64,000 nucleotides of DNA from UBA3946 sp002385755. GTDB lineage: Bacteria > Bacillota_I > Bacilli_A > ML615J-28 > CAG-698. The notes below the pieces were generated by a model. It was not told the origin of the DNA. It searched no databases and saw only the letters and a program-made list of their open reading frames with translations. A program made the translations under genes and the position numbers. How positions within the stretch are numbered: the first letter of the stretch is position 1; every line of letters begins with the position of its first letter. The DNA is taken from contig JBMNLX010000004.1 of NCBI GenBank assembly GCA_050953085.1, forward strand, positions 8,285 through 72,284, in the 5' to 3' direction. Shown in pieces: positions 44,395 to 54,840 of the stretch.

Positions 44395-45654
44395 ATGGTA
44401 GATGAGATATTAACGAGGGAAGCGCGCGATTGCTATCGCTTTTTGCTTGATAACACTAATTTTGACGAGAATTCAGCGGGTTGCGGTCTGACCCGCGACC
44501 GCGCGAGCAACCCGGTTAAAACTTCGATCGCCGGCGCCGGGTTCATGCTTTCCGCCCTGGCGATCGGCGTCGAAAACGGCTGGGACGATAAAGAGACGAA
44601 CCGACGGCGGGCGCTCGCGACCGTGAGGAACATATGGGAGAACATTCCCCATTTTCACGGTTTTTTTGCCCATTATCTCGAGTATGAAACCGGGAAGCGT
44701 TATAAGAAGTGCGAGTATTCCACAATCGACACCGTGTTGTTTCTAAACGGCCTCATCGTCGCCGACAGTTATTTTTCTTGTCCGGAAATAAGCCGTTACG
44801 CCGAGAAAATCTTTTCCCGCGTCGATTGGAGAAAGTTTGTCTATAAACATAACAACCGTCATGTTTTCCGGATGGCTTATAACGATATTCGCGGCGGCGA
44901 TTATTTGCGGAAGACGCAGGAGGGGTGGATTTTCCGTTGGAGCATGATGGCCGAGCAACTTTCGATGTACGTGCTCGCGGCGGCGAGTCCTTCCGTTTCG
45001 GAAAAACTCGCCCGCGCGCTCTATTTCGGTTTTGAGCGGACGGTCGGCGGTTACCGGGACCACCAGTTCGTATTTACGCCGCTGGGCGCGTTATTTGTTC
45101 ACCAGTATTCGCACGCCTGGTTAGATTTTCGGAAATACTACGACGCCTACGGCTTCGACTGGTTCGAAAACTCCGTCAAGGCCGCGCGCGCCAATCATAG
45201 TTATTGCCGGGACCGGGGCGGCGACTTCCGAACGTTTTCCGCGGGGTTGTGGGGACTTTCCTCGTGCGACGGACCCAAAGGTTACCGCGGCTACGGCGCG
45301 CCGCCGTTCGCGTCAAACGGCAACGAGGTCAAAGAAAGAACCGACGGCACCGTCGCCGTTTACGCCGCGCTGGCCTCGCTACCCTTTTGCCCGGATTTGG
45401 TGAAAGAAACCGTTAAAGTATTCATGAAATACCCGGAACTCTCGGGGCCCTACGGTTTTTATGACAGCATAAACCTCGATTTGGATTGGCATTCCCGCGA
45501 TTATTTAAGCATCGATAAAGGCATTAGTTTGCTGATGATCGACAATTATTACCGGCAAACTAATTGGCGTTATTATATGAAACACCGGTTAATAAAAACC
45601 GGCGTGGAAAAACTAGGATTTATTAGAAAAGAGGAATCAGATGTCGACGATTAA
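44395..45654 (+). CDS. GH144-type endo-beta-1,2-glucanase-like protein, 1
   Basis: 419 aa, start ATG 44395, no signal peptide, so apparently cytosolic. It matches the glycoamylase-like/GH144 pattern: CGLTRDRAS, then SIAGAGFMLSALAIGVENGW, HGFFAHYLEYETGKRY, STIDTVLFLNGLIVADSYF, QYSHAWLDFRKYYD, GLSSCDGPKGY and a late SIDKGISLLMIDNY. These enzymes are (alpha/alpha)6 barrels that cut beta-1,2-glucan inside the chain. It overlaps the LacI gene by 14 bp. A second homologue lies at 58839. Family placement is strong; the exact substrate is inferred from the GH94 enzyme in the same locus. Confidence 0.78.
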   Translation: MVDEILTREARDCYRFLLDNTNFDENSAGCGLTRDRASNPVKTSIAGAGFMLSALAIGVENGWDDKETNRRRALATVRNIWENIPHFHGFFAHYLEYETGKRYKKCEYSTIDTVLFLNGLIVADSYFSCPEISRYAEKIFSRVDWRKFVYKHNNRHVFRMAYNDIRGGDYLRKTQEGWIFRWSMMAEQLSMYVLAAASPSVSEKLARALYFGFERTVGGYRDHQFVFTPLGALFVHQYSHAWLDFRKYYDAYGFDWFENSVKAARANHSYCRDRGGDFRTFSAGLWGLSSCDGPKGYRGYGAPPFASNGNEVKERTDGTVAVYAALASLPFCPDLVKETVKVFMKYPELSGPYGFYDSINLDLDWHSRDYLSIDKGISLLMIDNYYRQTNWRYYMKHRLIKTGVEKLGFIRKEESDVDD

Positions 45655-46609
45655 GGATATTGCGAAGCGGGCCGGCGTTTCGATCGCGACGGTGTCGTAC
45701 GCGCTTAACAATGACCCCCGTATTTCGGAGGAAACCGCCGCCCGGGTTCGCCGCGTCGCCGAGGAGATGAATTATCTCGCCAGCGGCATTGCCAAGAGTT
45801 TGAAAAAGAAAAAAACGAATAATATATTGATCTTTATCCCGGAGTTCGGTGGGCCGATCTATCAGGAGATTCTCGAGGAAATCCACCAGGCTCTGAAAGC
45901 ATTGGATTACCGGATGATCGTATGTAACGGCGATTTGGCGACGGAGATGCTTTCCGAGCGCCAGGCCGACGGGGCGATCGTCTTGGATATCGCCGTCGCG
46001 CCCGATATGCTCGAAAAGGTGGCGCGGACGGGTTTCCCGATTGTCGATACCCGGAAGGTCTTTGAAAAGGACTCGCGGATTATCGTCAAGGTCATGGACG
46101 GTTTTACCCCGGTATACGAGATAATCAAGATCGCCCTCGCGGAGGGGTATCGCCGGATCGGGTATATGCACGGGAGCGCCGATTCTCCCGACAACACCAA
46201 GCGTTATAACGGTTTTCTAAGCGCTTTGGCGGACGCGGGTCTTGAGCCGTTTTGCGAGCTTAAGGGCGAGTTCCGGGAAGATGCGGGGTATGAGGCGATA
46301 AAACGCCATCTGGAGGCCGATAAGCCGCTTCCGGAGGTTTTATTCTGCGCGAACGACGAGATGGCGATCGGCGTCATCAATTATTTCAACGAGACGGGCC
46401 GGTCTTTGCCGGACGATATGAAGATCATCGGCTTCGACAACATCCAACTCGGGCGTTATGTCAAGCCGGCGCTCACGACGATCGATATTAACCGCGCCGA
46501 ATGGTCGCGGATGCTCGCGGAGACAATCGTCGGCGTAATCGAGGACCGTCCCGGGGCCGCGTCCAAATATCGGCCGAAATATCAAATAATCAGGAGAGAA
46601 TCTTTTTAA
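45641..46609 (+). CDS. LacI-family transcriptional regulator
   Basis: 322 aa. The N-terminal HTH is canonical (STIKDIAKRAGVSIATVSYA, LNNDPRISEETAARV), followed by the hinge and a periplasmic-binding-protein-like sugar domain (FIPEFGGPIYQEILEEI to DDMKIIGFDNIQLGRYVKPA). It lies inside the operon it probably controls, sensing a sophoro-oligosaccharide or related sugar. The overlap with the GH144 gene means the two are made together. Confidence 0.93.
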   Translation: MSTIKDIAKRAGVSIATVSYALNNDPRISEETAARVRRVAEEMNYLASGIAKSLKKKKTNNILIFIPEFGGPIYQEILEEIHQALKALDYRMIVCNGDLATEMLSERQADGAIVLDIAVAPDMLEKVARTGFPIVDTRKVFEKDSRIIVKVMDGFTPVYEIIKIALAEGYRRIGYMHGSADSPDNTKRYNGFLSALADAGLEPFCELKGEFREDAGYEAIKRHLEADKPLPEVLFCANDEMAIGVINYFNETGRSLPDDMKIIGFDNIQLGRYVKPALTTIDINRAEWSRMLAETIVGVIEDRPGAASKYRPKYQIIRRESF

Positions 46610-46639
46610 AGGCAAATCAATCCAAAACAAGGAGTGATC

Positions 46640-48064
46640 ATGAAAAAGACGTTTTATTTCCTAATGTTTTTGCTTCTATCTTTTGCTTTCGTTGGCTGTA
46701 ACGGCAAGGACGACCGGATCGTAATCCGCTACGCCAATTGGAATCTGGGCACGCCGGAATCGCTCGATACCAATATGGAAAGACTGATGATTAATGAATT
46801 CATGAAAAAATACCCGGAAATTAAAATCGAAATCATCGAGCGCCCGAAAATTCCCGGCACCAACGACGACATGGAATGGATTAATTTTCTGACGAGCCGC
46901 GCCTCGATTGAGGCGCTGCCCGACGTGTTCATGGCCGACAATATCCCTTACTACGTTATCAACGATTGGGTTTATAATTTGACCGATATCGCTGGCGCGG
47001 ACGAGGAATTCCTCAACATCAGCGCCGATATTCGTTCCGCGATAACCTATGACGGGAAAATCATGGCCGTCCCCTGCGCCGTGTTTTACGCCGGCTATAT
47101 CGTTAACAAAACGCTCTACGAAGACCGTTATCAAAATAGCCCGACCGTCGAGTCCACTTTTGACGAGCTGATTCAACTCACGAAAGCGGCGGCCGATCAC
47201 GCCAGCACCAATAATACCGGCGTCGTCGGGTTGGACGGAATCGAGCATATCCTGCACTGGTACCCGGCGCAGCTTAACGACGATTACGGATGGTTCACGC
47301 TTACGGACGAGGGATTTAATCTCGATTCCGAGGAATTCCGGACAACGATCGAGGTCTACCGCGGGTTACAGACCGACTCGACTTTCGTCTACGACGCCTT
47401 GATATGGGAGTCCCAACAGACGGGCTCAAACATCGACCTTAACGTTATTTTCCCGGAAGGCGATCCTTTCAACAACGGGAACGTCTTATGCAAGTGGTTT
47501 TATTCCTGGGATTTCGGCTGGATCCAGACAAGAATCAATAACGGCGAGTATACTTGGGAGATGGATTTCATCGGCACCCCGGTCGTTAACGGAAACAAGC
47601 GGGTCCCGATCGTCGCCGACTTCTTCGTCGTGGCTTCGAACACCAAACATCCCGAGGAGGCGTATCTCTTCGCGAAATGGATGGGCTTCGGGAAAGACGG
47701 ATACAACAAACGCCTTGAACTGAGCAATACCGTCGACGGCATTAACCAGGTCAATTTTCCGCCGATCCAGGCCGACGAGGAACTGCTTGACGACTATTTT
47801 TCTCTGTACCCGGAGTTTACCGGCTTAAGGACGATTATCGAGGCCGGCAAAGTCATCGTCGAGCCGCCGAAATACTTGCCGGGTTATGACGACGCCCGTT
47901 ATCGGGGCACGTATGACGCCGAGCACTCGATGTATCAAATTATCGAAAAACTCCGCTTCGGCGAGGTGCAGATTGCCGATATCGCCGAGCAGCTGAACGC
48001 GCGCGCCAACGCGCTCTACCAGCAAGTGAAATCCCAATTCGATGATGCGATAGCGCAAAGATAA
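46640..48064 (+). CDS. ABC transporter solute-binding lipoprotein, 1
   Basis: Start ATG 46640 with AAGGAGT; 474 aa. The lipobox FVGC (Cys20) anchors it outside the membrane. It is a carbohydrate-type family 1 binding protein: RYANWNLGTPESL, the MKKYPEIKIEIIERP segment, a mid IVADFFVVASNTKHPEEAY region and a C-terminal helical end. It would bind the oligosaccharide and pass it to one of the two permease pairs. A hairpin after the stop may stabilise its part of the mRNA. Confidence 0.88.
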   Translation: MKKTFYFLMFLLLSFAFVGCNGKDDRIVIRYANWNLGTPESLDTNMERLMINEFMKKYPEIKIEIIERPKIPGTNDDMEWINFLTSRASIEALPDVFMADNIPYYVINDWVYNLTDIAGADEEFLNISADIRSAITYDGKIMAVPCAVFYAGYIVNKTLYEDRYQNSPTVESTFDELIQLTKAAADHASTNNTGVVGLDGIEHILHWYPAQLNDDYGWFTLTDEGFNLDSEEFRTTIEVYRGLQTDSTFVYDALIWESQQTGSNIDLNVIFPEGDPFNNGNVLCKWFYSWDFGWIQTRINNGEYTWEMDFIGTPVVNGNKRVPIVADFFVVASNTKHPEEAYLFAKWMGFGKDGYNKRLELSNTVDGINQVNFPPIQADEELLDDYFSLYPEFTGLRTIIEAGKVIVEPPKYLPGYDDARYRGTYDAEHSMYQIIEKLRFGEVQIADIAEQLNARANALYQQVKSQFDDAIAQR

Positions 48065-48067
48065 AAG

Positions 48068-48094
48068 GAGGGGGAATCCTTCGGGATTTCCCCT
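48068..48094 (+). other. Intra-operon hairpin after the first binding protein
   Basis: GGGGGAATCC-TTC-GGGATTTCCCC with one mismatch and only a short T-run. Such hairpins often protect the upstream mRNA so that binding protein exceeds permease. Confidence 0.55.
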
Positions 48095-48115
48095 TTCCCA
48101 AAACGAGGAGGAGCG

Positions 48116-51028
48116 ATGAAACTTAAGTTTCCAAAGAAAATATTACTATCGCTATTGGCGGTCATTATTTTTGCGTTCCTGGTTTTTATATTGTTTCCGC
48201 GAAGCGAAACGGCGGTTCCGGCGCTTGTCCGCTACGAGGCGGCCGCCATGCCCGGGTCTTTCGCCGAATACCGCGCTTCGCGCGACGCGGGCGAGGCTTC
48301 GGGCGAAAGCCATGCGGTCGCCGCCGGCGATTTTATTCTCGCCGCGGGGGAAAGCCTTGAGGGCGATTATTATTACTGGCGAAACGACGTCGCGATCGAG
48401 TTTGACGTCGATGTCGCGAGCGCTGGTTGGTACGTCGTTTATTTCACATACCAGCCGCGCGGGGAGTCTTATCTTCCCTCCGAGCTCGCTCTTTTCCTGA
48501 ACGGGGAGATTCCTTACGCGGAAGCCGGGAGCATCAGCCTAGATAATTTATGGCAAGACGAGGCGGGCGAGGTCGCCGTCGACCGCTACGGCAATGACGT
48601 CGCTTTCCGGCAAGAGCCGTTTTACAAATGGATTACCGTCCCGCTCGTCGATTCCGGGCGGATGTATCTGTCCGGGTTGAAGTTTTATCTCGAGGCGGGG
48701 GCGAACCGTTTTAAGGCGGAAAAAAGAAGCGGCGAGTTTTATTTAAAAGAGATAACCGTGGCGTCGGAATCCGAAGCTCCCGCGTACGCGGATTATCTTA
48801 ATACGCGCGTCGCCCCGGAAGGCGAGGGCGTTACGCGGGTCGAGGCGGAGAACACCGCGTACAAGAACTCCTCGGGAATAATTCGCGGCGCGACTCGCGA
48901 TGTCGGCGTTCTGCCTTTTTCGGCGACGAAGCTGAAACTTAATATTCTGGGGGATAATTCCTTTCATACCCCGGGGGAGGCCGCGACCTGGATCGCAGAC
49001 GTTCCCGCGCCGGGATATTACTGCCTCACATTTAAGGTCAGGCATGACCTGCAATACGCGACGTCCTATCGCGGCATCTTAATCAACGGCCGAACGCCTT
49101 TCCGCGAGGCGTACGCCATCCCGTTTTCTTACCGGCGCGGCTGGCAAAACGTTACTCTCGCCGACGCGGGCGGCGAGCCTTACCGCTTTTATCTCGAGCC
49201 GGGCGACGAGATTACGATGGTCGTGAACGGCGACCCCTTCACCGATATTTCCCTTGACCTCCGCCGCCTCGCCGCCGAAATCACCGAGCTAGGCCTTGAC
49301 GTTACGAAACTCACCCATAACAATGTCGACAAGGGAATCGACTGGGACATGATCGAGTATTTTCCCGACCTGCCGGAGAAACTCTCCGGATGGGTCCGCG
49401 GAATCGAGGGTATAAAAGACGCTTTGATTAAACTCTACGGATTTAAGCGCAAGGCTTATATTATCCAGGATCTTAACGTCGCGATCGATAAAATCAAGAA
49501 GATTGAAAAAGACATCGACGAGCTGCCGCGACGGCTATCCCTGCTATCGCAAGGGCCGGCGAGCGCCGCTCAGCTTCTCGCCAATCATGTCGACGGGGTA
49601 AGGGAACAGCCGCTCCTAATCGACGCCTTTTATATCCATGAAAAGAATGCTTCCCTGCCGCGCGCCAACGGGACCTTTTTCCGAAAAGCCTGGGTAAATA
49701 TCCGCCGCTTTTTCCAAACTTTCTTTTACCGCCCCAATCGGGCGGGGCGCGACGAGGTCGTCGTATGGGTCAACCGTTCCCGACCGTATGTCGATTTAAT
49801 CCAGAAATTCTCCGACGACGTTTTTACCCGCGAAACGGGAATCAAGGTCAAAGTCACGCATATCAATAACGACAGCAAACTAATTCTCGCCAATTCGGCG
49901 GGCCGCGGTCCCGACGTCGCCCTCGGCGTTTCGGCTTGGATTCCGCACGAATACGGGATGCGGGGGATGCTAGCCGATCTCACCGCTTTCCCCGATTTCC
50001 GCGCGGCGATAGAAGTCTTTCATCCCGAGCAGCTCGTGCCGATGATCTACGACGAAAAACTCTTCGGTCTGCCGGAGACGGAAAATTTCTACGTGCTTTT
50101 ATATCGGCGCGATATCATGGAAAAATTAGGGCTCGACGTTCCCGACACCTGGGATGACGTCATAAATATCTTGCCGGTATTAAACCGTTACGGGATGAGT
50201 TTCTATTTGCCGCTATCCTCGATGGCGAGTTCGAAATCTTTTGACGCGACGGCGCCTTTTATCTTTCAATACGGGGGCAGGCTTTATAGCGACGACGGGT
50301 TTTCCGCCGCGATCGACGACGAGAAGACGATCGCCGCTCTGACTTTGATGACCGACTTTTACCGGCAGTACGGTGTCCCCCATCAAGTTCCGAGTTTCTT
50401 TAACAGTTTCCGGCAGCAGACGATCCCGATCGGCATCGCCGACTTCGGAACTTACCTGCAGCTGATTAACGCCGCGGCCGAGATCAGGGGATTATGGGAT
50501 ATCGCCTTGGTTCCGGGGATAAAGGACGAAAGCGGAATCGTTAACCGTTCGATGCCGGGGGCGCAGCAAGCCGGGATAATATTTAAGAAAAGCAAGCGTC
50601 AGGCCGACGCCTGGGCTTTCCTGAAATGGTGGATGCGGACGGACACGCAGATTATGTTCTCGGACACGATTCTTTACACGCTCGGAAGCAAGTATTTGTG
50701 GAACAGCGCCAACCCCGAGGCTTTCGGCGCGCTGAACTGGCCGAAAGAGCATAAAGAAGTCATTCTCGAGCAATGGCGCCACCTGAAGGAAGTGCCGAAA
50801 ATCCCCGGCAGTTATATGGTGGAGCGCGAACTAAGCAACATCTGGAATAAGGTTATTTATGACGACGTCAATCTCCGGAGCGCCGTCGGCGACTCCGCGC
50901 TCGTGATAAACAAAGAAATCAACCGGAAAATGAAAGAGTTCGGGTATCTTGACGGAACCGGGAAAAAGATTAGGGAATACCGGATTCCCAGTTCCGAAAC
51001 AGTTGCGGGGTGGTTAAGCGATGAATAA
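48116..51028 (+). CDS. Large membrane-anchored solute-binding protein, 970 aa
   Basis: RBS GAGGAGGAG. A signal-anchor (about residues 7-30) is followed by two beta-sandwich modules (about 35-220 and 235-395; VRYEAAAMPGSFAEY and TRVEAENTAYKNSSG openings typical of CBM35/6-like binding). Next come a helical linker with coiled-coil character (about 400-530) and a family 1 solute-binding domain (about 540-970; VVWVNRSRPYVDLIQKF, GRGPDVALGVSAWIP, WAFLKWWMRTDTQ). About twice the size of a normal binding protein. It overlaps the following permease gene by 8 bp, so it should serve that pair. Confidence 0.85.
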   Translation: MKLKFPKKILLSLLAVIIFAFLVFILFPRSETAVPALVRYEAAAMPGSFAEYRASRDAGEASGESHAVAAGDFILAAGESLEGDYYYWRNDVAIEFDVDVASAGWYVVYFTYQPRGESYLPSELALFLNGEIPYAEAGSISLDNLWQDEAGEVAVDRYGNDVAFRQEPFYKWITVPLVDSGRMYLSGLKFYLEAGANRFKAEKRSGEFYLKEITVASESEAPAYADYLNTRVAPEGEGVTRVEAENTAYKNSSGIIRGATRDVGVLPFSATKLKLNILGDNSFHTPGEAATWIADVPAPGYYCLTFKVRHDLQYATSYRGILINGRTPFREAYAIPFSYRRGWQNVTLADAGGEPYRFYLEPGDEITMVVNGDPFTDISLDLRRLAAEITELGLDVTKLTHNNVDKGIDWDMIEYFPDLPEKLSGWVRGIEGIKDALIKLYGFKRKAYIIQDLNVAIDKIKKIEKDIDELPRRLSLLSQGPASAAQLLANHVDGVREQPLLIDAFYIHEKNASLPRANGTFFRKAWVNIRRFFQTFFYRPNRAGRDEVVVWVNRSRPYVDLIQKFSDDVFTRETGIKVKVTHINNDSKLILANSAGRGPDVALGVSAWIPHEYGMRGMLADLTAFPDFRAAIEVFHPEQLVPMIYDEKLFGLPETENFYVLLYRRDIMEKLGLDVPDTWDDVINILPVLNRYGMSFYLPLSSMASSKSFDATAPFIFQYGGRLYSDDGFSAAIDDEKTIAALTLMTDFYRQYGVPHQVPSFFNSFRQQTIPIGIADFGTYLQLINAAAEIRGLWDIALVPGIKDESGIVNRSMPGAQQAGIIFKKSKRQADAWAFLKWWMRTDTQIMFSDTILYTLGSKYLWNSANPEAFGALNWPKEHKEVILEQWRHLKEVPKIPGSYMVERELSNIWNKVIYDDVNLRSAVGDSALVINKEINRKMKEFGYLDGTGKKIREYRIPSSETVAGWLSDE

Positions 51029-51944
51029 AGCGGAGACCTTAACAATTGAGGAAAAGAAGCGGAAGCGGCGACCCGCCGCCGGCTTTTGGTTCAGCCTGCC
51101 GTATATTCTGCTTTTCCTGACCTTTATCGTTATCCCGATCGTTTTGGCCGCGCTTCTATCTTTTACGACCTATGATATGGTCGGCCGGCCGCGCTTCGCC
51201 GGGTTTGATAACTTTATCTACCTTCTCACCGGCGACAACGAATTCATGCGCGTCATCCTGCCGAACACGATTAAGTTCGCCGTGATCGCCGGTCCCGGAA
51301 GTTATATCTTATCGTTCGTCATGGCCTGGGTTCTGGCGCAGTTTCCGCGCCGGCTCCGGACGACGCTCGCGGTCATAGTTTTCTCGCCGTCTCTCACCGC
51401 CGGAGTGACGATGGCGGTTATCTGGCGGGTGTTTTTCGCGGGGGACGCGAGCGGTTACCTGAACCAGATCTTAATGAGGCTGGGGTTGATAATCGAGCCG
51501 ATCGCGTTTTTGCAGTCGCCCAAATATTTGTTCGCGATAATGATTATCGTCACTTTATGGGGAAGCATGGGGATCGGCTTTTTAGCAATGCTAGCGGGCA
51601 TTCTGAACGTCAACCGCGAGCTTTACGAAGCGGCCTATATCGACGGGATGAGCAACCGTTACCAGGAGATAATCTATATCACGATCCCGGCGATGAAACC
51701 GCAGATGTTATTCGGAGCCGTAATGGCGATCGTCAACGCCTTCAGCGCCGGCACGATCGGCGTGGAACTTTCGGGTTCGAACCCGACGCCCAATTACGCC
51801 GGCTCGCTCATCGTCAATCATATCGAGGACTACGCGTTTTTGCGGTACGAAATGGGTTACGCCGCGGCGTTGTCGGTCGTGCTGCTTTTAATAATCAATC
51901 TTTTCAGCAAACTATCATGGAAATTATTCGGGACAAAGGAGTGA
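51021..51944 (+). CDS. ABC sugar permease, MalF type (pair 1)
   Basis: 307 aa, six membrane helices. The EAA loop that contacts the ATPase reads EAAYIDGMSNRYQEIIYITIPAM split across about 205-227. It pairs with the next gene to form the membrane channel. The start overlaps the large binding protein gene. Confidence 0.92.
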   Translation: MNKAETLTIEEKKRKRRPAAGFWFSLPYILLFLTFIVIPIVLAALLSFTTYDMVGRPRFAGFDNFIYLLTGDNEFMRVILPNTIKFAVIAGPGSYILSFVMAWVLAQFPRRLRTTLAVIVFSPSLTAGVTMAVIWRVFFAGDASGYLNQILMRLGLIIEPIAFLQSPKYLFAIMIIVTLWGSMGIGFLAMLAGILNVNRELYEAAYIDGMSNRYQEIIYITIPAMKPQMLFGAVMAIVNAFSAGTIGVELSGSNPTPNYAGSLIVNHIEDYAFLRYEMGYAAALSVVLLLIINLFSKLSWKLFGTKE

Positions 51945-51948
51945 GATT

Positions 51949-52824
51949 ATGGCGCGCGGAAAATCTTTCATTAAAACCAATCCCGACCGTTTTCGGTTGA
52001 ACCAGTTGCCGTATTTGTTGGCGATCCTGCCTTATCTCGTTTTTACTTTGTTGCCGTTGATATATATTTTTAACCACGCGCTAAAGCCTTTTGACGAGTT
52101 GATCGAGTACCCGCCGCGGTTTTTCGTCCGGCGGCCGACGCTCGAGAATTTCGGCGAGCTTTTCCGGGTCGCGACCACTTCCGGCATTCATGCCTCCAGG
52201 TATCTTTTTAACAGCGTCGTCATTACCGTGGTCGTCGTTTTTCTTTCCGTGTTTTTAAGCTCGATCACGGGTTTCGCGTTGTCGAAACTTAAATTCAAGT
52301 TAAAAGCGGCCTTAAACCGGGCCAATACATTGGCGTTGATGTTTGTCGGCGTCGCGGTGATGATTCCCCGTTATCTTATCATCGAAAGCCTCGGGTTGAT
52401 CGATACCTTTTTCGTTCATATCGTTCCGTTTCTCGCCGTTCCCGTCGGGCTGTTTTTGATTAAGCAGTTTATCGACCAGGTCCCGAACGAGCTTATCGAG
52501 GCGGCGAAGATGGACGGGGCCGGGAGTTTCACCATCTACCGGCGCATTATCCTGCCGATGATCAAGCCGGCCATCGCGACGATCGCCATCCTTTCTTTTC
52601 AGGCGGTCTGGAACGACGCCGGCACGAGCGCGACTTACATTGATTCCGACCAACTGAAAACATTCGCGTATTTCATGAATACCCTGTCGGCGTCGTCGAA
52701 CGTCGTCGCCGGCCAGGGGATGAGCGCCGCCGCCGCCCTGATCATGTTCGTGCCGAACTTGATTATCTTTATCGTTCTTCAGGGCAAGGTCATGAATACG
52801 ATGGCGCACTCGGGGATTAAGTAG
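51949..52824 (+). CDS. ABC sugar permease, MalG type (pair 1)
   Basis: 291 aa, six helices, EAA loop EAAKMDGAGSFTIYRRIILP (about 184-203). RBS AAAGGAG lies at the end of the partner gene, 4 bp between genes. No ATPase gene is present in the locus, so a shared MsmX-type ATPase elsewhere must power it. Confidence 0.93.
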   Translation: MARGKSFIKTNPDRFRLNQLPYLLAILPYLVFTLLPLIYIFNHALKPFDELIEYPPRFFVRRPTLENFGELFRVATTSGIHASRYLFNSVVITVVVVFLSVFLSSITGFALSKLKFKLKAALNRANTLALMFVGVAVMIPRYLIIESLGLIDTFFVHIVPFLAVPVGLFLIKQFIDQVPNELIEAAKMDGAGSFTIYRRIILPMIKPAIATIAILSFQAVWNDAGTSATYIDSDQLKTFAYFMNTLSASSNVVAGQGMSAAAALIMFVPNLIIFIVLQGKVMNTMAHSGIK

Positions 52825-52832
52825 GTGATGTC

Positions 52833-54840
52833 ATGCGCAAAACATTAACGATTATTTTGACGGTCTTTATCGTCTCGTTTCTTGCGACGGCGAGGGTTAA
52901 AGCAAATTCCCTGTACGGCGTTCCTTACGACACTTATACCATGGGGGCGGACGGAGAGGTCCCGACGCAGACCGCCTACCTGCCGGTCGGCCAGTTCGGG
53001 ATCGCGGCCGGGTTAAAATCGCCCCAGGATATTTTTTATCACGACGGGCGCTTTTATGTGGCGGACTCCGGAAACAAACGCGTCGTTGTCTTTGACCGGG
53101 AGGGGGCCGCGGAGCGGGAATACGGTTCCGACGAATTCCGCCTTCCGACCGGGATTTATTGCCGGTTCGACAAGATTTACGTCGCGGACAAGGACGCGCA
53201 GACATTATTCGTGATATCCGAAACGACGGGGGAGATTATCCGCCGGATTACGAAGCCGGATTCGCCCCTTTTCGGTCAAAGCAATAAATTCCTGCCCGTC
53301 AAAGTCGCGGTCGACGCCGCCGAGAATATCTATATCGTCGGCGAAGGCTCGACGAGCGGAATCATCCACGTCACCGGTTCCGGCGAGTTTGTCGGTTATG
53401 TCGGCATTAACCCCGTCCGGTTCAGCTTGAGAAAAATTCTCTATAACTTTTTTGTGGGCGAGTCGGGCCTGGCGTCGAGCCGACCGCCGGCGCCCACGAA
53501 CATCGCCCTCGGAAGCAAGGGTTCGGTCCTGACGACAAACGACAACGTCCGCGAGACTTTTAAACGGATTAATCTTCAGGGGTCGAACACGCTTCGGCCG
53601 GAGACATTCTATCCCGAAAAACCCGTTGATATTTGGCTTAGCGAGGAAAACTACATTTATCTCGTCTCCGCGACCGGTTGGGTCTATGAATACGACGAGA
53701 CGGGAAACTTGCTTTTCGCTTTCAACACTTTCGACTCCGCGAAAACCCAGGCTTTGGGCTTAACGTACGCGCCGAGCGCCGTCTGCGTCGACGAGGCGGG
53801 GAATCTCTACGTTCTTGACCGGAACTACAATACCGTCCAGGTCTACCAGCGGACGGTGTTCGTGGCGATGGTTCATAACGCGCTCGCGGCTTACAACAAC
53901 GGCCGCTACGCGGAATCGAAACCGCTCTGGCGGGAGATTATCAAACATAACGCTTCGTTCGCCCTCGCGCATTCCGCTTTGGGAGAAGCGCTGCTTAAGG
54001 AGGAAAACTTTAGCGAGGCGCTCGCGGAATTTTATATCGCCAAGGATTACGACGGCTATTCCAACGCCTATTGGCAGGTCCGAAACGACTATATTCAAAA
54101 ATACCTGCCGATCTGGGTCGCGGTTTTCCTGGCGCTGTATTTGGCTTACGTCGCGTTTCGGGCCGTCCGGAAACGAAAGAAATTCGCGCTCCTGCCGGCG
54201 GCGGCTGCTGATTGGATCGATCGGCGCAAGCCGGCGCGGGAACTGAGTCAGGCGGGGCTCGCGCTCCGGAAACCGGGGGAACTGTTCTACCGCGTGAAGC
54301 GCGACCGTTTCGGCTATTTGAGCGCTTTTGTTCTTTTCTTCCTTTTCGCGGCGGTATACTTGATTGACCTTTACGGAGCGGGCTTTCTTTTCCGCGTCCG
54401 GGACCCGGGTAACGCCCTTTATCGCCTCGCGCTTTTGGCTTTTGTGTTTTTCCTGTACGTCGCGATGAATTACTTGATGAGCACGTTCAGCGACGGCGAG
54501 GGGAAATTCCGGGAAGTATTCGTTTCCTCGTGTTACGCCCTTCTTCCTTATATCGTTCTGACCTTGCCGATGACGCTCCTTTCCCATTACCTGACCTATA
54601 ACGAAAGTTTTATCTATCATTTCTATCGCGACATTACCCTTGGTTGGACGATTTTCCTCCTCGTCTTTTCGATGAAAAGAATCCACAATTATTCGTTTTG
54701 GGAGACGGTTAAAAACATTATCTCTAATTTTGTTCGCGATGGCTGTCGTCGTAATCGTCGGATTGATGGTTTATTCCTTCATCGGCCAGCTGATCGACTT
54801 TTTCGTCTCCGTAATTAAAGAGGTGATTTATTTTGGGTAA
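52833..54840 (+). CDS. NHL-propeller/TPR/YIP1 membrane protein (frameshifted)
   Basis: Signal peptide (MRKTLTIILTVFIVSFLATA) followed by an extracellular NHL-type beta-propeller (about 40-345, repeats such as DIFYHDGRFYVADSGNKRVV and NLYVLDRNYNTVQVYQ). Then come TPR-like helices (about 350-425), one membrane helix and a C-terminal YIP1-type membrane domain (about 480-668). The last ~35 codons are out of frame: adding one T near 54728-54732 gives LFAMAVVVIVGLMVYSFIGQ and a stop at 54838-54840, overlapping the next gene. Proteins like this sit in two-permease sugar operons and may couple binding to transport. The role is unproven. Confidence 0.75.
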